The position numbers and the translations under genes are program-made. A stretch of DNA of 64,000 nt. It comes from an archaeon UBA583 (GTDB lineage Archaea; Nanobdellota; Nanobdellia; Woesearchaeales; UBA583). Below the pieces are notes generated by a model. That model was not told the origin of the DNA. It made no database searches and saw nothing but the letters and a program-made list of their open reading frames with translations. Each line of letters opens with the position of its first letter. The stretch's first letter is position 1. The stretch covers positions 42,205 through 106,204 of the forward strand of contig DAXK01000024.1 of the NCBI GenBank assembly GCA_002506365.1, in the 5' to 3' direction. Below, piece by piece: positions 34,740-42,824 of this stretch.

Positions 34740-35732
34740 TTATTTAGAAAAAACTAATTTCATAATAATTTTGGCTAAATTCTCTGGATTATGACGAACT
34801 AGTTTATTTTCATCAATCAAATTACCCTTAACTAATTTAATATTTCTCAAATTATCCTCATCAATCGCTACAGGATGTTTATTTTCTTTTTGATACTCTC
34901 CTAATGCAACACTTGCTGGCACATGAGTATTAGAAATCACATGAGTAATTGGAGCTTTTAAATACTTTTCAATTTCACGTTTAAAATCTGAAACTACAAA
35001 CCCATCCGTTTCCCCAGGCTTACTCATAACAGGACTAATCAAAACTTTTTTAGCCCTAACATTTGAATTAATAGCTCGTCTAACCTTAGGAAATAATAAA
35101 TTTGGTAAAATACTTGTATATAAATCACCTGGACCAAAAATAATTATATCAGCCTCAACTAAAGCTTTTACTGCTGAAGGATTTGTTTTCCCCTCACTCT
35201 TTAAATAAATCTCATCAATTTTTTTATCAGGAGTTGTATCAATTACCGCCTCAGAAACTAATTCACGACCATCATCACATTTTGCAATTAAAGTATTTTT
35301 CTCTAAACTTACAGGGATTACCTCTCCACGAATCCTTAAAATTCTACTAGCCTCACGAACCCCACTAGCAAAATCACCAGTTATCTTAGTAAGAGCTGTA
35401 ATAATTAAATTTCCAAAATTATGATTATCCATTTGATCATCAAATCTATACTGAAACAATTCAGCTAAAACTTTTGACTCATCAGACAAAGCAACCATAC
35501 AATTTCTAATATCACCTGGGGGTAAAACTCCATATTGAGTAATTAACTTACCAGAACTCCCTCCAGAATCTAAAGTAGTGATAATTGCTTTAATATTTCT
35601 TGAAGAATCAGCATATTCTTTCAAACCTGAAAGAAGAGAAAATAATCCAGTCCCTCCACCAATACAAACAATTTTTTTGTTCTTAAGTGACTTTGGAACT
35701 TGTGTGTTTTTAGTAAAAAATCTACTAATCAT
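34740..35732 (-). CDS. yvcK: YvcK/CofD-family gluconeogenesis factor-like protein
   Basis: 330 residues. CIGGGTGLFSLLSGLKEYAD (about 23-42) is the nucleotide-sugar loop. LDSGGSSGKL and PPGDIRNCMVALSD are the YvcK signatures, and NHNFGNLIITAL and FGPGDLYTSILPNLL complete the set. In bacteria YvcK binds UDP-sugars and supports gluconeogenesis and wall-related growth; the related CofD makes coenzyme F420 precursors. The GGSSG and GDIRN spacing favours YvcK over CofD. TATATAAA centred 26.5 bp upstream supports a leaderless mRNA. YvcK-type proteins are unusual in archaea. Confidence 0.88.
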   Translation of the reverse strand: MISRFFTKNTQVPKSLKNKKIVCIGGGTGLFSLLSGLKEYADSSRNIKAIITTLDSGGSSGKLITQYGVLPPGDIRNCMVALSDESKVLAELFQYRFDDQMDNHNFGNLIITALTKITGDFASGVREASRILRIRGEVIPVSLEKNTLIAKCDDGRELVSEAVIDTTPDKKIDEIYLKSEGKTNPSAVKALVEADIIIFGPGDLYTSILPNLLFPKVRRAINSNVRAKKVLISPVMSKPGETDGFVVSDFKREIEKYLKAPITHVISNTHVPASVALGEYQKENKHPVAIDEDNLRNIKLVKGNLIDENKLVRHNPENLAKIIMKLVFSK

Positions 35733-35821
35733 TAGAAAATTAAATGTTTTAACCTATATAAAGCTAACTAAAAAATAAAATAAAAGTAAAATGAACTCTA
35801 AAAAAAAATAATTTAATAAAA

Positions 35822-36562
35822 TTACTTCTTTTTACCAAACATATCCACAAACTCAGTTGGAAAGAAAATAAACTTTTGTGATGGATCAGGTGAAATATCA
35901 TTAATAGTTTGTAAAGTTCTTAACTGCATAGCACCAGGAGTTACAGCCATAAGTTTAGCAGCAGCAGCTAAATTCTTAGCAGCCTCAACCTCTCCAGAAG
36001 ACTTAATAATAATTCCTCTTTTTTCTCTCTCAGCCTCAGCTTCTCTAGCCATAATTCTCTTCATATCTGAAGGTAACTCAACGTGCTTTAACTCAACTCT
36101 CTCAACCTTTAATCCCCAAGCATCAGATGCTTTATCAATAACTAATCTAATCTTGTCAGAAATTTGATCCCTATTTGCTAATAATTCATCTAATGAAACT
36201 TCACCAACAACATCCCTCATTGTAGTTTGAGATAATTGGCTCATAGCATAATAAAAATCCTCAACATTTAAAATTGACTTCTCAACATCTTGCACAAAAT
36301 AATAAGTAACTGCATCAACATTCACAGACACATTATCTTTAGTAATACAATCTTGCTTTGGAACATCAATTGTCTTAACTCTTGTATCAACTTTTTGATA
36401 AGTTTGAAAAATTGGAATCACAATATTTAACCCTGGACCCATAAGTCCAGTATATTTTCCTAAAGTAAACCTTAGTCCTTGTTCATACTCATAAATAATT
36501 TTAATTCCTGATAAAACAAAAATTAAAACTAAAATCCCTAAAATAATAAACATTTCTGCCAT
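35822..36562 (-). CDS. Stomatin/slipin-type SPFH membrane protein
   Basis: 246 residues. An N-terminal membrane helix (about 4-22) precedes the SPFH domain (YEQGLRFTLGKYTGLMGPGL; VDTRVKTIDVPKQDCITKDN) and a coiled-coil helix (MAREAEAEREKRGIIIKSSG). It forms oligomers on membranes and commonly works with NfeD-type proteases, none of which is visible nearby. It is co-oriented with ftsZ, which ends about 115 bp upstream of its start. Confidence 0.92.
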   Translation of the reverse strand: MAEMFIILGILVLIFVLSGIKIIYEYEQGLRFTLGKYTGLMGPGLNIVIPIFQTYQKVDTRVKTIDVPKQDCITKDNVSVNVDAVTYYFVQDVEKSILNVEDFYYAMSQLSQTTMRDVVGEVSLDELLANRDQISDKIRLVIDKASDAWGLKVERVELKHVELPSDMKRIMAREAEAEREKRGIIIKSSGEVEAAKNLAAAAKLMAVTPGAMQLRTLQTINDISPDPSQKFIFFPTEFVDMFGKKK

Positions 36563-36676
36563 AATGAAAACTTAAAAAAATATACTTATAAAATAATGTA
36601 ATTACTTTGAATAATAAAATTAAAAACTAAATTTTGTTTAATTAGAATAAATAAAAAATTGTATATTAATTAAAAA

Positions 36677-37750
36677 TTAATAAACACTTGAAATTCCTAA
36701 ATCATTAGAAATTTTATTTCCAGACTCAATTTTTTCAGTCTTAGTCTCATGACCTAAAATATGAGGTGATTGAACACCAGTCATAATACTCATAATAGTT
36801 ACTCTCTTTGCATGTGAGTTATCAACTCTAGCTCCCCAAATTACATTCGCATCAGCATGTAATGATTGAGTAATTAATTGACCAGCTCTATCAATTTCTT
36901 CTAAAGTCATATCATCCCCACCAGTAATATGGATTAAAGCACCAGTTGCACCAGCGTAATCAATATCTAATAATGGATTTCCTAAAGCTTCTTCAACAGC
37001 CTCATCAACTCTTCTCGCAGTATCAGAAGTTCCCATACCAACAGTAGCTACTCCACCTGAAGTCATGATAGCCTTTACATCCGCAAAGTCTAAGTTAACT
37101 AATGAAGGAGTAGAAATAATTTCAACAATTCCCTTAATCATAACAGAAACTAACTCATTAGCAACAGCAAAAGCTTGCTTAACAGGTAAATTTCCAGCAA
37201 TTTTAACTAATCTATTATTATCAATAACAACCACAGTATCAGCATTACCTCTTAATTGTTGTAATCCATACTCAGCTTTATCAATTCTAGCTCTCTCAAT
37301 ACTAAAAGGCATAGTAACAACTCCAATCACAATAGCACCCATGTCTCTTGCAATCTTTGCAATCATAGCAGCAGCACCAGTTCCAGTACCTCCACCCATA
37401 CCAGCACAAACAAAAACCATGTCTGAACCTTTAATAGCATCCTTAACTTCAGAAATAGATTCCTTAACAGCTTCAGCTCCCTTTTCAGGTCTTCCACCAG
37501 CACCTAATCCTCTAGTTACTTCCTTTCCAATTAAAATCTTCTTATCAGCGTTTTTTAATTTCAAATCTTGTAAGTCTGTATTAATAGCTACAATTTCTGC
37601 CCCGTTAATTCCTTTTGAATATAGCCAATCAACCATATTTTGACCTGAACCACCAACACCGATAACAGTCATTCTTGCTTGACCTACTTCGAATTGATCT
37701 AAGTTCTCCTCAGTCATATTTTGTAATGCGTCTTTTACTAAAAAATCCAT
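36677..37750 (-). CDS. ftsZ: Cell division GTPase FtsZ
   Basis: 357 residues. The tubulin signature GGGTGTG is at 119-125, and the T7 synergy loop NLDFADVKAIM has Asn219, Asp221 and Asp224. It polymerises with GTP into the division ring. Codon use is less AT-rich than in neighbouring orphans, suggesting high expression. The 200-bp upstream region has an inverted repeat (AATTTCAAA / TTTGAAATT, 37773-37781 and 37802-37810). No TATA at the usual 25 bp is clear, so a short leader with AAAGGT is likely. A weak 6-bp inverted repeat overlaps the stop. Confidence 0.97.
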   Translation of the reverse strand: MDFLVKDALQNMTEENLDQFEVGQARMTVIGVGGSGQNMVDWLYSKGINGAEIVAINTDLQDLKLKNADKKILIGKEVTRGLGAGGRPEKGAEAVKESISEVKDAIKGSDMVFVCAGMGGGTGTGAAAMIAKIARDMGAIVIGVVTMPFSIERARIDKAEYGLQQLRGNADTVVVIDNNRLVKIAGNLPVKQAFAVANELVSVMIKGIVEIISTPSLVNLDFADVKAIMTSGGVATVGMGTSDTARRVDEAVEEALGNPLLDIDYAGATGALIHITGGDDMTLEEIDRAGQLITQSLHADANVIWGARVDNSHAKRVTIMSIMTGVQSPHILGHETKTEKIESGNKISNDLGISSVY

Positions 37751-37918
37751 TTTTTAAATTACCTTTAAAGTTAATTTCAAAATTTTTAAAAAAATCAAAA
37801 ATTTGAAATTAGAGCTAAAACTTGTTTAGAGTCTTATAAATTAAAAATTCAAGTTAATACTATTAAAAACATCGTATTCCCTTATCAGTAAATACTTACT
37901 AAAAAGTTACAAAAATAA

Positions 37919-37938
37919 GATACTCAAAAAATGAGTAT
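37919..37938. terminator. Hairpin after scpB
   Basis: ATACTC / GAGTAT, preceded by a G/C step (GATACTC), with an A/T-rich loop. It lies about 14 bp downstream of the scpB stop on the minus strand and upstream of ftsZ. Probable scpB transcript end. Confidence 0.4.
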
Positions 37939-37951
37939 AAAAAATCACTAA

Positions 37952-38743
37952 TTATAATTTATTTTCTAATTCATCTTTTGAATTATCTTTTTGAGTTAAA
38001 TCATTAGATGATTGTGTATCAGCTTCATCAATTAATTCTTCAACTAAATCTTCTTTTAATTCCTTTCCATTCTCTAACTCCTCAATTAAAGTATCTTCTG
38101 ATTCTTCACTAGAACCATCATCTGAATTTTCATCAAAATCCATAACTTGTGGCTTTTCAACTAAATCCTCACCTAACCCAATTTCTAAATTATCATCCTC
38201 CTTTGGAATATTCATTGGAACAGGTTCCTCTAAATGAGTATCAATATTTTTATTTGCTGCTTTTCTAAAATCATCTTCCTCAATTTTAAAATAATCATAA
38301 AACTTCTTTGTAACCTTATAATATTTCCCAATACCCTTTTTTTGATAAGAAACAAACTTAGCCTTATACAAATAATCAACCTCAGTTTTAACATATTTTC
38401 CTAAAATCTCAGATAATCTTGTTTTAGTAATTGGTTGCTCATACGCAATAACAGATAAAACCTTTAAAACATTCCTAGGAATCTCAGTTCCAGAAATTAA
38501 TGAAGTTACAACTTGATCATACTCAGAATGTAAAGTCATTCTATACTTTCCATCTTCCTCCTCAATTAAAAAAGAAAACCCTTCTTTAAACTTTGGAACC
38601 AATTCTTCCATCGCATTTCTAACTAAAATTTCTGAATCAATCTCTAAACTATCCATAAGTTCAGAAACGGTAATCCAATCACCATAAGAAAATAAAATTG
38701 CCTCAATTCTAGCTTTCACTTCCTCAAAATTTAAATCATTCAT
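37952..38743 (-). CDS. scpB: Segregation and condensation protein B
   Basis: 263 residues. Two winged-helix domains fill residues 1-170: ARIEAILFSYGDWITVSELM and the ScpB signature VLKVLSVIAYEQPITKTRLS. The C-terminal 85 residues are an acidic, low-complexity tail (DENSDDGSSEESEDTLIEEL). ScpB dimers bind ScpA in the SMC-ScpAB condensin. ScpA is encoded 14 kb away. The acidic tail is long compared with typical ScpB. Confidence 0.9.
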   Translation of the reverse strand: MNDLNFEEVKARIEAILFSYGDWITVSELMDSLEIDSEILVRNAMEELVPKFKEGFSFLIEEEDGKYRMTLHSEYDQVVTSLISGTEIPRNVLKVLSVIAYEQPITKTRLSEILGKYVKTEVDYLYKAKFVSYQKKGIGKYYKVTKKFYDYFKIEEDDFRKAANKNIDTHLEEPVPMNIPKEDDNLEIGLGEDLVEKPQVMDFDENSDDGSSEESEDTLIEELENGKELKEDLVEELIDEADTQSSNDLTQKDNSKDELENKL

Positions 38744-38880
38744 ACTAATTAAATCATAAAAACATAATATAAAGTTGTGTTGTATAGCTACGATGACATC
38801 AAAATATAATTTATTATAACAATACTTTAAAAATTATAAAAATTATAAAAAAATAAATTTAAATATTAAAGCTTGAAAAA

Positions 38881-39744
38881 TTACTCTAAAACCTTCAAAA
38901 ATTGATCTAATTCCATAAGTTCTGATTTTTTTAATAAATCTGGACTAATAATCATAATAGCTACTCCATTAAACTTTTGAGTTCTCCCAGCCACATACTT
39001 TAAAAATTCTAAAGCAATATAAAATGAATTTAATCTAAATAATAAATTACAATCAACCATAATTAATGGACTTGAACTTTGATCTAAAAAATTATCAACA
39101 AAAGTAATCAAATTATTTACTTGTAACGGATCCACAATATCTGAATTTTCATCTAAAGAATCTTTTAAATAGTTCCCTTGAATATTTTTATCAATTTGGG
39201 ATAACCAAGCAATCGGAGTTTTAGCTAACTTAAACCTAGTTCTCACTTCTTTTGGATTATCCTCACTAATTAAAAAACCTTGAAATCCTTGTTTTGTAGC
39301 TAAACTAAATTGTTCATACATAAAATGTCTATCCTTTTTATAACTTAAATAAGAAGTCCCATTTGCTAAATTAATATCTAAATCTCCAGTAGCACTCCCC
39401 TCCTCAACTGGAATAAACTTAATCTTTACAAATTTACCCTTATAATATCTTAAAATTAAAAATTCTAATAATAACCCATAACTTAAAAATGCTAAACTAA
39501 AAAATACTAAAGAATAAATAATTCCTTCAGTAATTGCAATTGTTCCCACAATATAATTTTGTGAATAATAAAAAAATCTTAAAAGTTCAGATAAAGAAAG
39601 CGAAATCGCAGCTGTCCCAATATATAACCAAGGTTTTCTATGTTTTTCAGTATATACTTTTTGCATAATTGCAAAAACTAAATAAATTGCAACAATCGAC
39701 ATAATAAACGATAATAAAGAAACTGCTGAAACATTAAATGCCAT
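38881..39744 (-). CDS. DUF835-type protein with N-terminal membrane helices
   Basis: 287 residues from ATG 39744 (MAFNVSAVSLLSFIMSIVAI). A TTG three codons upstream is less likely because TATAAA is 31 bp before the ATG. Three or four membrane helices (about 5-27, 38-58, 66-97) precede a soluble domain with the DUF835 pattern: YLSYKKDRHFMYEQFSLATK, GFQGFLISEDNPKEVRTRF, AWLSQID, PLIMVDCNLLFR. DUF835 is an archaeal domain fused to many sensors; the role is unknown. It is divergent from the eS6 gene. Confidence 0.72.
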   Translation of the reverse strand: MAFNVSAVSLLSFIMSIVAIYLVFAIMQKVYTEKHRKPWLYIGTAAISLSLSELLRFFYYSQNYIVGTIAITEGIIYSLVFFSLAFLSYGLLLEFLILRYYKGKFVKIKFIPVEEGSATGDLDINLANGTSYLSYKKDRHFMYEQFSLATKQGFQGFLISEDNPKEVRTRFKLAKTPIAWLSQIDKNIQGNYLKDSLDENSDIVDPLQVNNLITFVDNFLDQSSSPLIMVDCNLLFRLNSFYIALEFLKYVAGRTQKFNGVAIMIISPDLLKKSELMELDQFLKVLE

Positions 39745-39818
39745 AATAAACAAAATATATCAAAATTCCATTATAAATAATTAGTTTAATTTATAAATAG
39801 ATATACATTAATATTAGT

Positions 39819-40226
39819 ATGGCTATCAAATTAGTTATGGGAACAAAATCTGGAAAAACATTCCAAAAGGAATTATCCAGTACAGAAGCTGAGTCTCTTT
39901 ACGGAAGAGTTCTCGGGGAAGAATTAAACGGTGAAATGTTTGGTTACTCCGGTGTGAAATTATCCATCTCAGGTGGAAGTGACGCACAAGGATTCCCTAT
40001 GAGAAAAGATTTAACTGGAACTAATAGAAAATCTTTATTAATCGCTAAATCCACTGGATTTAAAGGTAAATTAAGAGGAAAAAGATTCGGTGGTCTAAGA
40101 ATTAAAAGAACTGTTGCTGGTAACACTGTTCATGAAAAAACTCACCAATTAAATTTAAAAGTAACTGAAGGAGCTGACAAATTAGAAGCTGCTTTCGCAC
40201 CTGCTGAAGAACCAGCAGCTGAATAA
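39819..40226 (+). CDS. rps6e: Small ribosomal subunit protein eS6
   Basis: 135 residues. The eS6 core is clear: FGYSGVKLSISGGSDAQGFP and GKLRGKRFGGLRIKRTVAGN. As in other archaea it lacks the long phosphorylated C-terminal tail of eukaryotic S6, and ends in an acidic/alanine tail (AFAPAEEPAAE). TTTATAAA centred 24.5 bp upstream gives a leaderless mRNA. Codon bias is strong. The stop codon is inside a 13-bp hairpin. Confidence 0.96.
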   Translation: MAIKLVMGTKSGKTFQKELSSTEAESLYGRVLGEELNGEMFGYSGVKLSISGGSDAQGFPMRKDLTGTNRKSLLIAKSTGFKGKLRGKRFGGLRIKRTVAGNTVHEKTHQLNLKVTEGADKLEAAFAPAEEPAAE

Positions 40227-40249
40227 TAATAAATTTATTTATTATTATT
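40222..40249. terminator. Hairpin overlapping the eS6 stop codon
   Basis: AATAATAATAAAT / ATTTATTATTATT, 13-bp arms, with the TAA at 40224-40226 inside. Confidence 0.5.
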
Positions 40250-40324
40250 TAACTTTTTAAAACTATATTTCTAAATTAAAAACAAAATAAACTTAAAATT
40301 TTTCTATGTTCAAATTAAATATAA

Positions 40325-40612
40325 TTAATCAATATCAGGATTAATTTGATAAGGACCTTCAATATCTGGTCTAACACAAATTCCACCACCCTCCTCATAT
40401 CCCTCAGGTTTTTCACAAATTAATCCTGGTTTGCAAGAACTCCCATAACCACAAGGTTCACCAACCCCCAAATATACTACTGGTTGCTCTAAACCTTCCG
40501 CTTTAAGTTCATCAACACCAGATAAAGAAATATCAGATTTTGTAAAAATAAATAAAAATAAAGTAAATAAAATTCCAATTCCAACAATTATTTTCCAAAA
40601 ACTCATTTTCAA
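40325..40612 (-). CDS. Small secreted or membrane-anchored cysteine-rich protein
   Basis: 95 residues. One N-terminal hydrophobic helix (about 6-24) precedes an exported domain with four clustered cysteines: GEPCGYGSSCKPGLIC, then GGICVRPDI. This spacing resembles the small disulfide modules (C-x5-C-x4-GLxC-x-C) found near the C-termini of archaeal and bacterial surface proteins. Two disulfides are likely. Function unknown. Confidence 0.6.
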   Translation of the reverse strand: MKMSFWKIIVGIGILFTLFLFIFTKSDISLSGVDELKAEGLEQPVVYLGVGEPCGYGSSCKPGLICEKPEGYEEGGGICVRPDIEGPYQINPDID

Positions 40613-40832
40613 GATTTAACTATAATTTTAATCCAAATTTTAAATTTAAATAAATTAAGAGTCACCAAACGATAAATAATAATAATATAATATATTCTAA
40701 AAATAAATAAAATCAAATAAAAATATATAAATAGACATATGAAAATTTATAAAAATCATATAAACCAATTAAAAATAAAATTAAAATACCATAATTTTTA
40801 AGATTATATAAATTATATAACTAAACAAAATT

Positions 40833-40863
40833 AAATAATATTAAAAATAAAAAAATATTATTT
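40833..40863. promoter_or_regulatory. Hairpin just upstream of the Dph6-GATase start
   Basis: AAATAATATT / AATATTATTT, perfect 10-bp arms with an 11-nt A-rich loop, ending 6 bp before the ATG. It could shield the start region or be chance in AT-rich DNA. Confidence 0.3.
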
Positions 40864-40868
40864 AAATT

Positions 40869-42185
40869 ATGACTCAAAACTTAGCAATTTTATTTTCCGG
40901 TGGAAAAGATTCAAATTATGTAACATATTTAGCAAAACAGACAAATAATAATGTATCTTGCTTAATTACACTAAGTTCTAAAAATCCAAATTCTTACATG
41001 TTCCAATCTGTTGGAAATGAAATAATTAAAGTTCAAGCAAAATCTATGAATATTCCTCTGCTTGAATATCAAACTGAAGGTGAAAAAGAAAAAGAATTAG
41101 AAGATTTAAAATCAGCTCTAAAACTTGCAAAAGAGAAATATAATATTGAAGGTGTATGTTCCGGAGCAATTAAATCCGCATACCAATCAAGTAGAATTCA
41201 AGACATATGTAAACAATTAGATTTATTTTGCTACAATCCAATTTGGCAAATAGATGAAGATGAATATATGGACAAATTATTAGAAAATAATTTTGAAATC
41301 TCAATATTTGGAATTTTTTCATACCCATTTGAAAAAACATTACTTGGAAAAACAATTAATCAAAACCAACTAAACAAATTAAAACAACTTAGATCTGAAT
41401 TTGAAATATCAATAGCTGGTGAAGGTGGAGAATATGAAAGTTTTATTTTAGATAGTCCACTATTTTCACAAAAAATCCAAATAAAACAATTCAACTCAAA
41501 AATGGATTCTGAAAATTCAGGAATAATCACAAATTGTAAAGTTGAATTAATTAAAAAAGAAAATCAAAATAAAATAAATAAAGTTTTAACAAATCAAAAC
41601 AATAAAGATAAAATAAATAATGAAAAAAATGAAGAAATATTAGTTATTAATTTAAACAAAAAAGAAAATAAATTATATGAACTTGAATATGTAAAACCAA
41701 TAACACAAATTATTCAATCTCAAAATAAAACATTTAAAGTTTTAAATTATATAGATTTAAATGATAAAATAATTACCAAATATAATAAGATAATTTTATC
41801 AGGAACACCACTAAAAGAATTTGAATATTTAAAACACTTAGATAAATTTAACTGGATTAAACAAAAAGAAAATTCAAATAAACACATATTAGGAATTTGT
41901 GCAGGTTGTCAAATTATTCAAAAAATATTTGGAGCTAACGAAATAAATTTTTCAGAAATTGGACTAAAAAATCCAGAAATATTAATTCAAGATAAAATAT
42001 TAAATAGAGAATCTCTAAAAGAAATTTATACTCTTCATTCAAAAAGTTTTCAAATACCTAAAGAATTTGAAATAATTGCAAAAACCTCAATTCCACAAAT
42101 AATTAAATATAATAATATCTATGGAACTTTATTTCATCCAGAAGTTAGAAACCACCAAATTATTACAAACTTTTTAAACTTTTAA
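40869..42185 (+). CDS. Dph6-like diphthine-ammonia ligase fused to a class I glutamine amidotransferase
   Basis: 438 residues with two domains. Residues 1-210 are an ATP-pyrophosphatase of the Dph6 family: PP-loop SGGKDS (10-15) and the family block GEGGEYESF (184-192). A Lys/Asn-rich linker (about 212-255) follows. Residues 256-438 are a class I glutamine amidotransferase: nucleophile Cys344 in GICAGCQ, and His423 and Glu425 in FHPE, so the triad is complete. Dph6 performs the last step of diphthamide synthesis on elongation factor 2 and uses ammonia; the fused domain could supply that ammonia from glutamine. Eukaryotic Dph6 instead carries YjgF-type domains. I do not know this fusion from the literature. 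Confidence 0.8.
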   Translation: MTQNLAILFSGGKDSNYVTYLAKQTNNNVSCLITLSSKNPNSYMFQSVGNEIIKVQAKSMNIPLLEYQTEGEKEKELEDLKSALKLAKEKYNIEGVCSGAIKSAYQSSRIQDICKQLDLFCYNPIWQIDEDEYMDKLLENNFEISIFGIFSYPFEKTLLGKTINQNQLNKLKQLRSEFEISIAGEGGEYESFILDSPLFSQKIQIKQFNSKMDSENSGIITNCKVELIKKENQNKINKVLTNQNNKDKINNEKNEEILVINLNKKENKLYELEYVKPITQIIQSQNKTFKVLNYIDLNDKIITKYNKIILSGTPLKEFEYLKHLDKFNWIKQKENSNKHILGICAGCQIIQKIFGANEINFSEIGLKNPEILIQDKILNRESLKEIYTLHSKSFQIPKEFEIIAKTSIPQIIKYNNIYGTLFHPEVRNHQIITNFLNF

Positions 42186-42245
42186 AATCAATTACTTCAA
42201 ACTATTAAAGAAAAGTTTTATAAATATAAAACTTAATATTTTACT

Positions 42246-42563
42246 ATGGTAGATTTTTGTAAAAATTGTGGAGCCATCATTATGGGTTCCAAAGGAGATG
42301 AAGTAGATTGCCCAAGTTGTGGACAAGCTCAAAAAGCAAAAACAGAGATGAAATTTTCAGAAAAAGTTGCAAAAGTAGAAGAAAAAGAAATTGTTGACAC
42401 TAACGAAGCTGCTGAAATTAACCCAATCACTGATGCTGAATGCCCAGAATGTAAAAGCCCTAAAGCTTACTATTGGACAAAACAAACAAGAGCTGGTGAC
42501 GAACCAGAAACACAATTTTTCAAATGTGTTGAATGTGCTCACCAATGGCGTGATTACAGATAA
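42246..42563 (+). CDS. tfs: Transcript-cleavage factor TFS
   Basis: 105 residues. An N-terminal zinc ribbon (CKNCGAI...CPSCG, about 5-26) and a C-terminal TFIIS-type ribbon (CPECKSPKAYYW...FFKCVECAHQWRDY) are joined by a short linker. RAGDEPET carries the acidic pair that reaches the RNA polymerase active site and stimulates cleavage of backtracked RNA. TTTATAAA centred 25.5 bp upstream indicates a leaderless mRNA. The stop codon is in a TTT-loop hairpin followed by two-hairpin element copy C. Confidence 0.95.
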   Translation: MVDFCKNCGAIIMGSKGDEVDCPSCGQAQKAKTEMKFSEKVAKVEEKEIVDTNEAAEINPITDAECPECKSPKAYYWTKQTRAGDEPETQFFKCVECAHQWRDYR

Positions 42564-42576
42564 ATCTTTGATTTAT
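42560..42576. terminator. Hairpin overlapping the TFS stop codon
   Basis: ATAAATC / GATTTAT around TTT, including the TAA at 42561-42563. It matches the bud32 hairpin in design. Confidence 0.5.
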
Positions 42577-42588
42577 ATGTAATTAATT

Positions 42589-42645
42589 CGTGAAACATTG
42601 TTTCACGTGAATGTCAAATTTTCAAACCATTGATTTGAAAATGAT
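42589..42645. repeat. Two-hairpin CATTG-loop element, copy C
   Basis: Hairpin 1 pairs CGTGAAA with TTTCACG around CATTG. A TGAATG linker follows, then hairpin 2 (TTTTCAAA / TTTGAAAA) inside TCA...TGA. The element is bracketed by GATTACAGATAA (42552-42563, the end of tfs) and GATTTCAGATAA (42643-42654), an 11/12 direct repeat that looks like an insertion footprint. The rest of this 261-bp gap (to 42824) is featureless AT-rich DNA. Confidence 0.65.
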
Positions 42646-42824
42646 TTCAGATAATTTTAAAATTTTATAAATAAAAAATTTTAAATTTTTAAAAACTAAT
42701 ATTAAATAAATATAAAAATTAATTCTAAACATCTAAATGTAAAAAAATAAAAATATAACTTTATAATTATATTATTAATATAACTATAAAAAAAATAAAA
42801 AAATAAATTTAATTATTAAAAAAA

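Noticed and set aside
37065..37643. Long open frame antisense to ftsZ
   Set aside because: It lies entirely opposite a strongly conserved gene; its Ser/Thr/Pro/Ile-rich composition is the mirror of ftsZ codons and it has no recognisable domain.
31843..42645. Two-hairpin elements as C/D-box sRNAs
   Set aside because: TGA and ATGAT sequences recur, but the canonical C (RTGATGA) and D (CTGA) pairs with guide spacing are not consistently present.
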